Below are positions 43,628 to 53,148 of a stretch of DNA of 64,000 bases, piece by piece. A program made the position numbers and the translations under genes. The stretch lies in NCBI RefSeq assembly GCF_004014715.1, contig NZ_CP034835.1:2108001-2172000 (forward strand), in the 5' to 3' direction. The notes below the pieces were generated by a model. That model worked only from the letters and a program-made list of their open reading frames with translations, searched no databases and was not told the DNA's origin. Source of the DNA: Pseudoalteromonas sp. R3 (GTDB taxonomy: Bacteria; Pseudomonadota; Gammaproteobacteria; Enterobacterales; Alteromonadaceae). The first letter of the stretch is position 1, and each line of letters starts with the position of its first letter.

Positions 43628-44491
43628 ATGAACAACAAATTAAATGCACTACTAAAAGTATCATCAATTATCGCGTGTAGCTTCATGGCCACTGCACATG
43701 CCCAAGACAGCTCACCCATGTCTTGCTATTGGCAGTCTGATAAACAAAATGAAATAGGCACATGGGAAAACAAAATGTGTACCAATCCGGTAGATGCCAA
43801 TTTACCAGATATTTTGGTCGCTAAAAAAGTGCATATTCCCAGCTATGGTATTTGTACAATAGACTGGCTTGATGGTTACCGGACTGAGCTTAAAGGAACA
43901 GTTAAAGTTGCAGGCGATAAGACTGCTTGCTGGGGAAGTGCGGTATCTTTTGAGCCTGCGCCTGAGAGTCGCATCGTGGATGGGTTGTTAGAAAAGCGTC
44001 TGGATTGTCGTTGGAATAACGTAGTCAACAACTCACATAATTTTATGTGTGATGATATCAAAGGGCGTACGTTGAATTTACCAATTGCCACCAAATTGCA
44101 GATAGCGGACTCTTCAAATTGCGTTATGAGCTTTCACAGCTCTACACTCAACCATTTCACTGGCGGTGTGGCTGTCATTGATAAAACACCAGAGCCAAAT
44201 GCCTGTGAGGTGGGACCGGTTTACTTCAGGGCTTACCCTGCCCAACGTATAGTAGATGGATTCACCGAAACCTTACTGGAATGTACCTGGCAAGATGTCA
44301 ATGACACTATGCGTATTCGGTACTGCTCAAAAGAAGGAGTACTAGCGCAAAAGACACCAGTGGGCCTGGACTTAAACGGTCATCAGCAGTCTCTAATAGA
44401 GTCAACAAACAAACAGTTACAAGCCGGTAAGATCATAGAGGATAAAACGCTTAATCCAGTCAATCCTCCGATTTATTTTAGAGCGCTTTAG
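43628..44491 (+). CDS. Secreted Cys-rich protein with three internal repeats
   Basis: A 287-residue protein with a signal peptide ending ATAHAQ. Three repeats each start with a C-x-W segment (CYWQSDKQNEI, CRWNNVVNNSH, CTWQDVNDTMR), contain a second Cys about 18-20 residues later, and the linkers carry RIVDG(L/F)xE. Each repeat likely holds a disulfide. No known domain name was recognised; the pattern suggests a small beta-fold used in adhesion or as a secreted effector. RBS AAGGAATA. Confidence 0.6.
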   Translation: MNNKLNALLKVSSIIACSFMATAHAQDSSPMSCYWQSDKQNEIGTWENKMCTNPVDANLPDILVAKKVHIPSYGICTIDWLDGYRTELKGTVKVAGDKTACWGSAVSFEPAPESRIVDGLLEKRLDCRWNNVVNNSHNFMCDDIKGRTLNLPIATKLQIADSSNCVMSFHSSTLNHFTGGVAVIDKTPEPNACEVGPVYFRAYPAQRIVDGFTETLLECTWQDVNDTMRIRYCSKEGVLAQKTPVGLDLNGHQQSLIESTNKQLQAGKIIEDKTLNPVNPPIYFRAL

Positions 44492-44588
44492 CATTGGGCT
44501 GAGGGAACACACGCAACGAAATGACAGGGAAGAAGTATATATTTGATAAATACCAAGTACTCCCCGCCATATGCTTAGCGAACACAAA

Positions 44589-44610
44589 AAAGCCGACTGT
44601 CGTCGGCTTT
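44589..44610 (-). terminator. fur: Terminator of the fur gene
   Basis: AAAGCCGAC (44589-44597) pairs with GTCGGCTTT (44602-44610) with a four-base loop; on the minus strand a T run follows the stem. Confidence 0.85.
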
Positions 44611-44628
44611 CTAATTGATTTAGTAACC

Positions 44629-45075
44629 TTAGTTACCGTTTTCTTCAGCGTATTTTTTACACGCTTCTACGTCGCTGCACTCACCATACAAATACAGAGA
44701 GTGGTTGGTCAGTTTGATGCCGTTGTCTTTGGCAATCTCTTCCTGGCGCGTTTCAATCACGTCATCTTCAAACTCAACGACTTTACCACACTTAAGGCAC
44801 ACCAGGTGGTCATGGTGTGTACTACCTGACAATTCAAATACAGACTTACCACCTTCAAAGTGGTGACGGGTCACGATGCCGGCGTCGTCAAACTGGTTTA
44901 ATACACGGTAAACCGTTGCAAGACCGATTTCTTCGCCTTTGTCCAGTAGAATTTTGTATACGTCTTCGGCACTGATGTGCTGGTTATCAGGACACTGCAA
45001 GATCTCTAAGATCTTAATACGTGGCAGGGTAACCTTTAAACCCGCTTTTTTTAGCTCTAAGTTGTGATCAGTCAT
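44629..45075 (-). CDS. fur: Ferric uptake regulator Fur
   Basis: A 148-residue metalloregulator: N-terminal winged helix (GLKVTLPRIKILEILQ, GLATVYRVLNQFDDAGIV) and C-terminal dimerisation domain with the His cluster HHDHLVCLKCG and a Cys further on. It represses iron-uptake genes when loaded with Fe(II). It lies downstream of fldA in the same direction, as in many gammaproteobacteria. Confidence 0.97.
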   Translation of the reverse strand: MTDHNLELKKAGLKVTLPRIKILEILQCPDNQHISAEDVYKILLDKGEEIGLATVYRVLNQFDDAGIVTRHHFEGGKSVFELSGSTHHDHLVCLKCGKVVEFEDDVIETRQEEIAKDNGIKLTNHSLYLYGECSDVEACKKYAEENGN

Positions 45076-45110
45076 TAATCTGTCTCAATTTGTCTAATTT
45101 CAGTTACTAC

Positions 45111-45136
45111 TTAAGTCTAGCACGACACAGACTTAA
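45111..45136. promoter_or_regulatory. Inverted repeat upstream of fur
   Basis: TTAAGTCT (45111-45118) and AGACTTAA (45129-45136), 10 bp apart, lie 36 bp before the fur start. Possible operator or promoter-overlapping element; no match to a Fur box was established. Confidence 0.35.
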
Positions 45137-45175
45137 AAATAGTGTGCTTTGGATTACTAACCCCGTTAGAGGTTG

Positions 45176-45702
45176 TTAGTCTTCCAGCTCGCTTAGGCAC
45201 ATTTCTTCGTATACCTGAGCAGACCACTTTTTGACACGTTCTTCTGTCAATTCAGGCTGACGGTCTTCGTCAATTCCCAGGCCAACAAAGTGACCGTCGT
45301 CAACCAGGGCTTTAGAGGCTTCGAAGTCGTAGCCTTCGGTAGACCAGTTACCGATCACGATTGCACCACGTTCAGTGACGATGTCGTTGATCATACCCAT
45401 TGCATCGAGGAAGTACTCGCATAGTCTTCCTGATCACCACAACCGAAGATTGCTACCAGTTTGCCTTCAAAATTGATTTCTTCCAGCTCAGGGAAAAAGT
45501 CATCCCAGTCACACTGTGCCTCACCGTAGTACCAAGTAGGGATACCAAAAAGGATCAAGTCGAACTCTTCGATATCTGCTTTGCTGCTCTTGGCAATGTC
45601 TTTTACGTCGACTAATTTTTTGCCCAATTCTTTTTGGATCATTTTTGCAACGTGTTCGGTGTTACCCGTGTCACTGCCGAAAAAAATACCTACGCTTGCC
45701 AT
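45176..45702 (-). pseudogene. fldA: Flavodoxin FldA, frameshifted as given
   Basis: The first frame (45702 to about 45425) encodes [34 protein letters not shown] and [12 protein letters not shown], the FMN-binding loops of a long-chain flavodoxin. The second (about 45425 to 45176) continues [19 protein letters not shown] to the end LSELED. A single base lost between GC and GAG near 45420 breaks the frame; restoring it gives a normal protein of about 175 residues. fldA is essential in E. coli, so a base-calling error is the likeliest reason. The gene sits between ybfE and fur. Confidence 0.9.
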
Positions 45703-45716
45703 TAACTACTTACCTT

Positions 45717-45995
45717 TTATCTATTAATCGCTAATTTTTCTTGCAAAATGGTTTCTATCAGCGCGCTACGACTGATATTTTGCTCTTCAGCCATATCACT
45801 CAATGCCTGATATAGCTCAGAGGAAATTTTAAACTCGACGCGCTTTAACCCTCTTGCTCTGTCTCTTTTAATCTGATTGCGCTTGTTGATCTTTAGCTGC
45901 ATCTCTCTGGGGAGAGGATTTGTCTTAGGCCGACCAGGGCGCTTTTCATTTTCAAACAAGTCGATAGTGGTTCTATCTAATTCAGACTTGGCCAT
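45717..45995 (-). CDS. ybfE: YbfE-like LexA-regulated protein
   Basis: A 92-residue basic protein: ETKRPGRPKTNP-like segment (KRPGRPKTNPLPREMQLKIN), then a Ribbon-helix-helix-like C-terminus (VEFKISSELYQALSDMAEEQ). It precedes fldA in the conserved ybfF-ybfE-fldA-fur order of gammaproteobacteria. The ATG at 45995 overlaps the stop of the DUF2788 gene by one base. The molecular role is unknown. Confidence 0.9.
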   Translation of the reverse strand: MAKSELDRTTIDLFENEKRPGRPKTNPLPREMQLKINKRNQIKRDRARGLKRVEFKISSELYQALSDMAEEQNISRSALIETILQEKLAINR

Positions 45996-46216
45996 TAACC
46001 AACACCCGCACCTTGCCAAAATACTTGTATCAGGCCCTTGGCGATAAAGCCTGAGCACCCTAAAAATAGCACTAACCAGACAATGTATCGACCAAACTTG
46101 GGCACGTCTCCTTTCTTTAGGACGTCCTGAATGGCCATACCTATGAAGAAGAAAATCCCGGCGAGAGCAAAGTAAAGACCAATGGTTTCAAACTCATTCA
46201 TAAATTCGTTGATCAT
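45995..46216 (-). CDS. DUF2788 membrane protein
   Basis: A 73-residue protein with two transmembrane helices separated by a short loop (YFALAGIFFFIGMAIQDVL and YIVWLVLFLGCSGFIAKGLI), as in DUF2788. ATG 46216 is chosen; a TTG 15 bp upstream and an ATG 15 bp downstream are alternatives. Translationally coupled to ybfE (TAATG). Confidence 0.75.
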   Translation of the reverse strand: MINEFMNEFETIGLYFALAGIFFFIGMAIQDVLKKGDVPKFGRYIVWLVLFLGCSGFIAKGLIQVFWQGAGVG

Positions 46217-46302
46217 CTTTGCACTACTCAAAATATAAACGGCGGCTACTATACCATACCTGTTACCGATAAATTAAGTTTGCTGAGAAAAAACTGGGGT
46301 AA

Positions 46303-47076
46303 TTATTGAATAAAATCAATAATTGAACGATTGACTGCTTGCGGTTTCTCTGCGTGCAGCCAATGTCCGGCACCCTGGATAATTTTTGCTCTGGCATTGC
46401 TAAAGGCTTGCATGATAGCGTCTTTATGTTCTGCCACAATATAATCTGAGTTGTTTCCTTTCAGGAACAGAGTATCACACAAACAAGAATGAGTTGTATT
46501 TATATTTGAGATGATCTTATCATAGTTAGCCTCTATGACGGTTAGGTTAAAGCGCCAGTTGAACTTACCAAGTTCGTCTTTTGCCAGGCTTTTAAGCAAG
46601 AAGCCGCGCACGCCTTGCTCTTCTATAAAGGCTTTCATTTTTGTGTCGGCTTCAGTGCGGCTTGTTACCTGTGCAGAAGCAACTTCGTTTAATGCCTGTA
46701 TAATGGCGCCATGGCGTGGGTGATAATTCACCGGGGCGATGTCCAGCACTACCAGCTTGTGGATTTTACTTTCATCCAACATTGCTACTTGCATGGCGAC
46801 TTTGCCGCCCATTGAATGACCAACCAGATGCGCTTTTTCTATGTTTAGGTACTCGAGTACATTTAGCACGTCCTGAGCCATACTCGGATAATCCATTACA
46901 TCACTTTTGAACGACAAGCCGTGATTGCGCAAATCTAGATTGATCACAGCGTAAGACTCGCCCAGTGCACGGGCTATAATATTTAGGTTCTCCAGCGAGC
47001 CAAACAGCCCGTGAAGTAACACAACTGGCTCGGCACTGCCTATTGGCTGTCCCGATAATTTGTAGTTAAGCAACAT
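46303..47076 (-). CDS. ybfF: Alpha/beta-hydrolase esterase YbfF
   Basis: A 257-residue esterase: VVLLHGLFGSLENL is the oxyanion loop, GHSMGGKVAMQ carries the nucleophile Ser, and GAGHWLHAEKP the catalytic His. YbfF hydrolyses short acyl esters. The start at 47076 is set by a GGAGG site; a long upstream extension lacks homology. It lies divergent from seqA, matching the conserved gene order. Confidence 0.92.
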   Translation of the reverse strand: MLLNYKLSGQPIGSAEPVVLLHGLFGSLENLNIIARALGESYAVINLDLRNHGLSFKSDVMDYPSMAQDVLNVLEYLNIEKAHLVGHSMGGKVAMQVAMLDESKIHKLVVLDIAPVNYHPRHGAIIQALNEVASAQVTSRTEADTKMKAFIEEQGVRGFLLKSLAKDELGKFNWRFNLTVIEANYDKIISNINTTHSCLCDTLFLKGNNSDYIVAEHKDAIMQAFSNARAKIIQGAGHWLHAEKPQAVNRSIIDFIQ

Positions 47077-47201
47077 AATACCTCCGGATCCGGCGCATAG
47101 TTTGCCAGTGTTGAAAGCAAAATCATAGCCGTAGAGGAATAAGTTAAATTTAGATATAATCCCGAGAAGATGCAGTAGATGTATAAAATGACAGGACAAG
47201 C

Positions 47202-47744
47202 ATGAAAAAAATAGAAATAGATGACGAGCTATATCAGTACATTGCCAGTAACACGCAAAGTATTGGTGAAAGCGCTTCCCAGATCCTGCGTCGTTTATTA
47301 AACCTGAACTCAGTGGCGCAGAGCGCACAAGAAGTCATACAGCCCGCAGAACCGGCAGCTCAACCTCAGGTTGAATCCGAGCCTGCAGAGGTTTCGAGTG
47401 AGCCCTCAGGTAACGTATTTGATATTCTTAATAAAGAAGAGCTAGCTATGCAAAAAGGCGTAGTGGGGCGTTTTTTATTTATTCTGGCGGCGTTTCATCG
47501 CAGCCATAAAGCAGATTTCCATAAAGTTCTGGAGATCAAAGGGCGAGATCGCATTTATTTTTCGACCAGCAAAGCAGCGTTGCTCGAAAGCGGTAGTAGT
47601 ACGAACCCGAAAAACATTGCAGACAGTCAGTACTGGGTTATGACAAACTCAAATACGACGCGCAAAAAAATGATGTTGCACGAAGTTGCGCTCATACTTG
47701 GTTATTCGGCGCAACAGGCAGAAACTATCCGAGACTACCTATAA
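47202..47744 (+). CDS. seqA: Replication-initiation negative regulator SeqA
   Basis: A 180-residue protein: N-terminal oligomerisation helix ([20 protein letters not shown] ... ASQILRRLL), a variable linker rich in Glu, Pro and Ala, and a C-terminal domain that binds hemimethylated GATC ([44 protein letters not shown]). It sequesters new oriC copies. The 9-bp spacing to pgm suggests co-transcription. Confidence 0.96.
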   Translation: MKKIEIDDELYQYIASNTQSIGESASQILRRLLNLNSVAQSAQEVIQPAEPAAQPQVESEPAEVSSEPSGNVFDILNKEELAMQKGVVGRFLFILAAFHRSHKADFHKVLEIKGRDRIYFSTSKAALLESGSSTNPKNIADSQYWVMTNSNTTRKKMMLHEVALILGYSAQQAETIRDYL

Positions 47745-47753
47745 GGAAATGTG

Positions 47754-49391
47754 ATGGCAAATCACCCAAATGCAGGCAAACCAGCACCATTAAGTCAACT
47801 GGCGAATATTCCCAAACTGGTATCGGCTTACTACCTTAATGAGCCTGATCTCGAGCAAAACCCACAGCAGTGCGTTGCTTTTGGCACGTCAGGTCACCGA
47901 GGCTGTTCGTATAATGTGAAGTTTAATGAGTCTCATATCCTGGCTATCACTCAGGCTATTTGTGACTACAGGAAAGCCAACAATATTTTTGGGCCTTTGT
48001 TTTTAGGTAAAGACACCCATGCCTTGTCTGAGGCCGCTTTCAATTCTGCCATCGAAGTATTGGTCGCCAACGAAGTCCATGTTGTGACTCAGGAAAATGA
48101 CGACTACACACCAACCCCAGTGATCAGTCATGCGATTGTTTGCCACAACCAGACTCATCCGCATGAGCTGGCCGATGGCATTGTGGTGACGCCTTCGCAT
48201 AATCCGCCAGAAGATGGTGGCTTTAAGTATAACCCACCCAATGGTGGACCGGCCGATACTGATGTAACTAAGTGGATTGAAGATCGCGCCAATCAACTCT
48301 TAATAGAAGACTTGGTTGAAGTCGAGTTGTTCCCATTTGCTAAAGCCAGTCGCTCAGGATTTGTAAAATATGTCGATTTGATCACGCCTTATGTGGAAGA
48401 CCTGGCAAACATTGTTGACCTCGAAGCAATTGCAAAAGCGGGCGTACGCATTGGTGTTGACCCGCTGGGAGGCTCTGGTATCAACTTCTGGCCGGTGATA
48501 GCTAAGCAATATGGATTAGACCTCACAGTTGTGAATGAGCAAGTTGACTCACGCTTTGCCTTTATGCCTTTGGACAAAGACGGCAAAATTCGTATGGATT
48601 GTTCTTCGCCATTTGCAATGGCCAATCTGGTGGCGATTAAAGACGATTATGATATCGGTATTGGTAACGATCCGGATTACGATCGTCACGGTATTGTCAC
48701 TAAAGACGGTTTGATGAACCCAAACCATTTCCTGGCCGTGTCGATAGACTACCTGCTTAAGCACCGAGACTGGGGCAGTGAGATTAAAATTGGCAAAACC
48801 CTGGTATCCAGCGCCATGATCGACAAAGTAGTCAAAGGCAACCAGCGCGAAGTGTACGAAGTACCAGTTGGTTTCAAGTGGTTCGTTGAAGGCCTGAGTG
48901 AACAATGGCTGGCATTTGGTGGTGAAGAAAGCGCGGGCGCATCCTTCCTGCGTCGTAACGGTGAGGTTTGGAACACAGACAAAGACGGCTTTATTATGGG
49001 CTTGCTGGCTGCCGAGATCCTGGCTGTGACAGGTAAAACGCCGTCACAATATTACCGTGAGCTTGAAGCGCAATATGGCGCGCCAGTTTACAAGCGTATT
49101 GATGCGCCTGCATCACCTGAACAAAAAGCCAAACTAAAAGCTTTAAGCCCGCAAGATGTCACGGCCAGCACGCTTGCCGGTGACGCTATCACAGATATTC
49201 TGACCGAGGCACCAGGCAACAATGCCGCCATCGGCGGATTAAAAGTGGTAACCGAGTCGGGTTGGTTTGCGGCTCGTCCATCGGGCACCGAAGACATTTA
49301 TAAAATCTATCTTGAGTCGTTTAAAGGCGAAGTGCATCTTGCTGAGCTGGAACAGGCGGCCAAGACATTGGTAGATAGCGTGATCCGCTAA
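47754..49391 (+). CDS. pgm: Phosphoglucomutase (alpha-D-glucose phosphate-specific)
   Basis: A 545-residue mutase interconverting glucose-1- and glucose-6-phosphate. The phosphoserine loop is [13 protein letters not shown], the metal loop NDPDYDRHG, the sugar loop GGEESAG and the phosphate loop [11 protein letters not shown]. The length matches the family. The GTG at 47751 is in frame just upstream; ATG 47754 fits the AAGGAAAT site better. Confidence 0.96.
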   Translation: MANHPNAGKPAPLSQLANIPKLVSAYYLNEPDLEQNPQQCVAFGTSGHRGCSYNVKFNESHILAITQAICDYRKANNIFGPLFLGKDTHALSEAAFNSAIEVLVANEVHVVTQENDDYTPTPVISHAIVCHNQTHPHELADGIVVTPSHNPPEDGGFKYNPPNGGPADTDVTKWIEDRANQLLIEDLVEVELFPFAKASRSGFVKYVDLITPYVEDLANIVDLEAIAKAGVRIGVDPLGGSGINFWPVIAKQYGLDLTVVNEQVDSRFAFMPLDKDGKIRMDCSSPFAMANLVAIKDDYDIGIGNDPDYDRHGIVTKDGLMNPNHFLAVSIDYLLKHRDWGSEIKIGKTLVSSAMIDKVVKGNQREVYEVPVGFKWFVEGLSEQWLAFGGEESAGASFLRRNGEVWNTDKDGFIMGLLAAEILAVTGKTPSQYYRELEAQYGAPVYKRIDAPASPEQKAKLKALSPQDVTASTLAGDAITDILTEAPGNNAAIGGLKVVTESGWFAARPSGTEDIYKIYLESFKGEVHLAELEQAAKTLVDSVIR

Positions 49392-49402
49392 CTCTAAGTG
49401 AT

Positions 49403-49432
49403 AAAAGGCCATTCATTGTGATGGCCTTTTTT
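49403..49432 (+). terminator. Terminator of seqA-pgm
   Basis: AAAAGGCCAT (49403-49412) pairs with ATGGCCTTTT (49421-49430), then TT. Confidence 0.9.
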
Positions 49433-49460
49433 ATACCTACTATTTAGTTGTTGAAATTTG

Positions 49461-49622
49461 ATACCAATTTGCTTAATTAAGTGTTCTATTTTGAGGCGAG
49501 AAAATAGGGTCGATAATAAGGCAAAAATTTTGTTATTTAGTTGTTCTAAATGAAAAATTTTTAACGCCGTTAGCGTCATATTTGCTCCGTCAAATTGAAC
49601 AGGTACTTAGTGAAATTGGTAT
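49461..49622. repeat. MITE-like interspersed repeat, copy B
   Basis: 162 bp, from ATACCAATTTGCTTAATTAA to GTGAAATTGGTAT, reverse-complement match to copy A (5161-5380) without the internal insertion. Terminal inverted repeats of about 10 bp (ATACCAATTT / AAATTGGTAT) are perfect here. Inserted between the pgm terminator and astE. Confidence 0.85.
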
Positions 49623-49667
49623 GATCCCTCAGCGACGCTCATTTCTCTCACAAAAGGTGATGTTAGT

Positions 49668-50699
49668 ATGTACCTTGATACATTAAAGCAAACTGGAGAC
49701 TTCCTGACTCTGACTCGCAATAACGAGTTCTCTCTTGCCGCTGAGCAATTTTCGCTGAGCAACGGCACTTTGGTTGAAGTAAAAGACACTGGCGTTATCC
49801 AGTTTACGCCTGCGACTTATGGTAATAAAGACATCGTGTTGTCGAGCGCGGTGCATGGTAATGAAACTGCCCCCATCGAAATATGCGATGAGTTTATTCA
49901 GGATGTGATCCAGGAGCGTATTGAACTGGCACATCGAGTGTTATTCGTATTCGGTAATCCTAAGTCCATCAATATCGCAGAGCGTTTTGTGGATGAAAAC
50001 CTCAACCGACTATTCAACGGTGCCCATGAAAACCGCACCGAAAACCCCGAGCAGATCCGCGCTGCAAAGCTTGAAGGCTATGTACGCGACTTTTTCACCA
50101 GCGTGCCTGAGGGGCGTTATCGTTGCCATTATGATCTGCATACTGCCATTCGTGGCTCCAAAAATGAGAAATTTGCAGTTTACCCATTCTTACACGGCAA
50201 GCCCTGGAAGAAGTCACAGCTGCAATTTATGCTGGCCTGCGGCGTCAATACCATTTTGATGATGCGTTCAGCAGCAACCACCTTCAGCTACTTCTCATCA
50301 TTTCAGTTTGGTGCTGACGCCTTTACGGTTGAGCTGGGGCAGGTGAAACCTTTTGGCCAAAATGATATGTCACGTTTTGCTGCAGTAAAACAAACGCTAA
50401 AAGCATTAATTAGTCAGGAAAATGTCGAATTTGGTGAGTTTAATGCAAATGACTTCGAGTTGTTCCAGGTGCATCGCACGATAAACCGCACCTGTGAGGC
50501 GTTTTCATTCCCGTTCCCTGATTCTGCGGTAAATTTCACCGGTTTTGCTAAAGGCGAGTTGCTCGCAACCGACGGTGATACGGCCTACTTCGCAGAAGTT
50601 GAGGGCGAAGCCATCATCTTCCCGAATGCCAAAGTTGCGCTTGGCCAGCGTGCATTACTGACTGTGATCCCGCTGGAAGTAGACGAAAACTTCGTATAA
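49668..50699 (+). CDS. astE: Succinylglutamate desuccinylase
   Basis: A 343-residue zinc hydrolase; it removes succinate from N-succinylglutamate in the last step of arginine catabolism. Zinc ligands are His63 and Glu66 in [11 protein letters not shown] and a later His in YDLHTAIRG. The substrate loop has [11 protein letters not shown] 49668 follows AAAGGTG at spacing 8-9. Separated from astB by 25 kb. Confidence 0.93.
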   Translation: MYLDTLKQTGDFLTLTRNNEFSLAAEQFSLSNGTLVEVKDTGVIQFTPATYGNKDIVLSSAVHGNETAPIEICDEFIQDVIQERIELAHRVLFVFGNPKSINIAERFVDENLNRLFNGAHENRTENPEQIRAAKLEGYVRDFFTSVPEGRYRCHYDLHTAIRGSKNEKFAVYPFLHGKPWKKSQLQFMLACGVNTILMMRSAATTFSYFSSFQFGADAFTVELGQVKPFGQNDMSRFAAVKQTLKALISQENVEFGEFNANDFELFQVHRTINRTCEAFSFPFPDSAVNFTGFAKGELLATDGDTAYFAEVEGEAIIFPNAKVALGQRALLTVIPLEVDENFV

Positions 50700-50763
50700 C
50701 CCCATGTAAATAAAGCGCTTATCAAAGCGTATCAAAAACTTTCCACCGCAAAATGTGCAAATT

Positions 50764-50799
50764 AACGGTTATTCATCTAGGATTAGTTGAATAACCGTT
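50764..50799. promoter_or_regulatory. Hairpin in the bkd leader
   Basis: AACGGTTATTCA (50764-50775) pairs perfectly with TGAATAACCGTT (50788-50799). It overlaps the adjoining operator by two bases and lies about 150 bp upstream of the E1-alpha start. It could also be an upstream terminator, but lacks a T run. Confidence 0.5.
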
Positions 50800-50813
50800 T
50801 ACGTTAACGTAAA
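50798..50813. promoter_or_regulatory. LiuR-type operator palindrome
   Basis: TTTACGTTAACGTAAA, a perfect 16-bp palindrome, fits the motif reported by comparative genomics for LiuR, the MerR-family repressor of branched-chain amino-acid catabolism in gammaproteobacteria. The bkd operon downstream is a classic LiuR target. No liuR gene is in the window. Confidence 0.7.
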
Positions 50814-50943
50814 GTGGCAAAAGCTTTAATTTAATTAATTTGCATTTACCGCACTAATTATTCAAATCTCTAACCGCGGATCCGGCCCATTTTAAGCGGC
50901 CTTGGCGTTGCAAATTAGTTATGACAACAAGAGAAGGTAGGTT

Positions 50944-52161
50944 ATGACTAACCCCAATAACATATCGTTGAATATCAGCCATGCGCTCGAATTTATCGAT
51001 GGCCATGCGCTTAACATCCCGACGCTGAAAATTCTCAGCGAAGACGGTGAGATTTTGGACGGTGCAACTGCACCTGAGTTAGACAAAGACACGGCGCTGC
51101 GTATCTATTCTACCATGCGTTTTATCCGCCTGCTGGATGAACGTATGCAGGCGGCTCAGCGTCAGGGCCGGATCAGCTTTTATATGCAGTGCCTTGGTGA
51201 AGAGGCTGCTATTACCGCCAGTGCGGCTGCGTTAAAACAAGAAGACATGATTATGGCGCAATATCGCGAACAAGCGGCGTTGCACTATCGTGGATTTTCG
51301 CTTGAGCAGTTTATGAATCAGCTGTTCTCGAACGAAAAAGACCTGGGTAAGGGTCGTCAGATGCCAGTTCATTATGGCTCAAACGAATTACACTATCTGA
51401 CCATTTCATCGCCACTGGGTACACAGATCCCGCAAGCAACGGGGTATGCGTACGGCCAGAAGCTGAAGCATATTGATGCACAAAGCGGTGAGCTAAGCAG
51501 TGAAATTGACAACGTCACCATTTGTTACTTTGGAGAAGGGGCCGCATCGGAAGGCGACTTCCACGCTGGTTTGAACATGGCCGCAGTGCATAAGGCACCG
51601 GTACTGTTCTTTGCCCGTAACAATGGTTACGCCATCTCTACGCCGGCAGATGAACAATTTAAAGGCGACGGTATTGCGTCTCGTGGTGTCGGCTATGGCA
51701 TCAAGACCATTCGTGTCGATGGAGCGGATACATTAGCTGTTTATGCGGCAACGCAAAAAGCCCGTGAAATCGCAGTCACCACAGGTGAGCCTGTCCTTAT
51801 TGAGTCGATTGCTTATCGCTTAGGCGCGCACTCTACGTCGGACGACCCGTCGGGTTACCGTACTAAAGACGAAGAAGCCGAGTTTAAGTCAAACTGTCCG
51901 GTTGCCCGCTTCAAGGCCTGGTTATTAAAACAAGGCTGGCTGAACGAAGAAGAAGACGAAGCGCAAAAAGACAAAATCCGCGAAGAGATCCTGGCTGCAC
52001 TGAAGGTGGCTGAAAAGGTTCAAAAACCGGCACTGGAAGAGCTTGTTTCTGACGTTTACGATACGCCAATCCCCGCACTGCAAAAACAATACGAAGAACT
52101 TAAAGAGCACATTAAACAGCATCCGGATGCATATCCAATCACGGCTGGGAGGGTAAAATAA
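50944..52161 (+). CDS. bkdA1: Branched-chain 2-oxoacid dehydrogenase E1 alpha
   Basis: A 405-residue thiamine-pyrophosphate enzyme subunit: [26 protein letters not shown], and the TPP motif [17 protein letters not shown] with NNGYAIS. With E1 beta it decarboxylates 2-oxoacids from Val, Leu and Ile. The next gene starts at its stop codon (single-base overlap). RBS AGAAGGTAGGTT. Confidence 0.92.
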   Translation: MTNPNNISLNISHALEFIDGHALNIPTLKILSEDGEILDGATAPELDKDTALRIYSTMRFIRLLDERMQAAQRQGRISFYMQCLGEEAAITASAAALKQEDMIMAQYREQAALHYRGFSLEQFMNQLFSNEKDLGKGRQMPVHYGSNELHYLTISSPLGTQIPQATGYAYGQKLKHIDAQSGELSSEIDNVTICYFGEGAASEGDFHAGLNMAAVHKAPVLFFARNNGYAISTPADEQFKGDGIASRGVGYGIKTIRVDGADTLAVYAATQKAREIAVTTGEPVLIESIAYRLGAHSTSDDPSGYRTKDEEAEFKSNCPVARFKAWLLKQGWLNEEEDEAQKDKIREEILAALKVAEKVQKPALEELVSDVYDTPIPALQKQYEELKEHIKQHPDAYPITAGRVK

Positions 52162-53138
52162 TGGCTAAAATGAACATGCTGCACGCCATTAACTCGGCAC
52201 TAGACATCACCATGGCGGAGCACCCTCAGGCGTGTATTTTTGGTGAGGATGTAGGTTACTTTGGTGGTGTATTCCGTGCCACCTCAGGTTTACAGGAAAA
52301 ATACGGTAAACACCGTGTGTTTAATACGCCACTGACTGAGCAGGGGATCCTGGGTTTTGCAAATGGCCTGGCGGCTTTTGGTGCGCCTGCACTTGCTGAG
52401 ATCCAGTTTGCGGACTATATCTTCCCGGCGTTCGACCAGATAGTAAACGAATCGGCCAAGTTCCGTTACCGCTCTGGTAATGAGTTCAATGTTGGCAATC
52501 TGACCATACGTACACCTTACGGTGGTGGTATTGCCGGTGGGTTGTATCACTCGCAATCACCAGAAGCTTATTTTGCACACACACCGGGTCTGAAGCTTGT
52601 TGTACCGCGTAACCCGTATCAGGCAAAAGGCTTGCTGCGTGCGTGTATTAAAGATGATAACCCAGTGATCTTCTTTGAGCCAAAGCGTTTGTACCGCGCT
52701 TCTACGGGCGAAGTACCTGAGGGCGACTACACCATTGAGATTGGTAAAGCGGAAGTAGTAAAAGAAGGTAAAGATGTAACTGTGTTGGCCTGGGGCGCAC
52801 AGATGGAAATCATTGAGCAGGCAGCGGCCAAGGCAGAAGAAGCCGGGATCAGCTGTGAAGTCATTGACTTGCGTTCAATTTTACCCTGGGATGTTGAAAC
52901 CATCGCTAAGTCTGTTACTAAAACAGGTCGCCTGGTTATCAGCCACGAAGCACCTATTACAAACGGATTTGGCGCTGAGATCGCAGCGACTATCCAGAAA
53001 GAGTGTTTTCTGCACCTTGAATCGCCTATTGAGCGTGTTTGTGGCCTGGATACGCCTTATCCACTGGCGCTGGAAAAAGAGTATGTACCGGATGCACTTA
53101 AAGTATTCGCTGCAATTAAGAAGTCAGTAGAGTTTTAA
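52161..53138 (+). CDS. bkdA2: Branched-chain 2-oxoacid dehydrogenase E1 beta
   Basis: A 325-residue transketolase-like subunit: [38 protein letters not shown] and a C-terminal ligand domain ([15 protein letters not shown]). It completes the E1 heterotetramer with the alpha subunit. Spacing to the E2 gene is 10 bp. Confidence 0.92.
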   Translation: MAKMNMLHAINSALDITMAEHPQACIFGEDVGYFGGVFRATSGLQEKYGKHRVFNTPLTEQGILGFANGLAAFGAPALAEIQFADYIFPAFDQIVNESAKFRYRSGNEFNVGNLTIRTPYGGGIAGGLYHSQSPEAYFAHTPGLKLVVPRNPYQAKGLLRACIKDDNPVIFFEPKRLYRASTGEVPEGDYTIEIGKAEVVKEGKDVTVLAWGAQMEIIEQAAAKAEEAGISCEVIDLRSILPWDVETIAKSVTKTGRLVISHEAPITNGFGAEIAATIQKECFLHLESPIERVCGLDTPYPLALEKEYVPDALKVFAAIKKSVEF

Positions 53139-53148
53139 GGGACGGATC

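Noticed and set aside
44521..44829. Plus-strand ORF across the fur gene end
   Set aside because: Antisense shadow of fur and its terminator.
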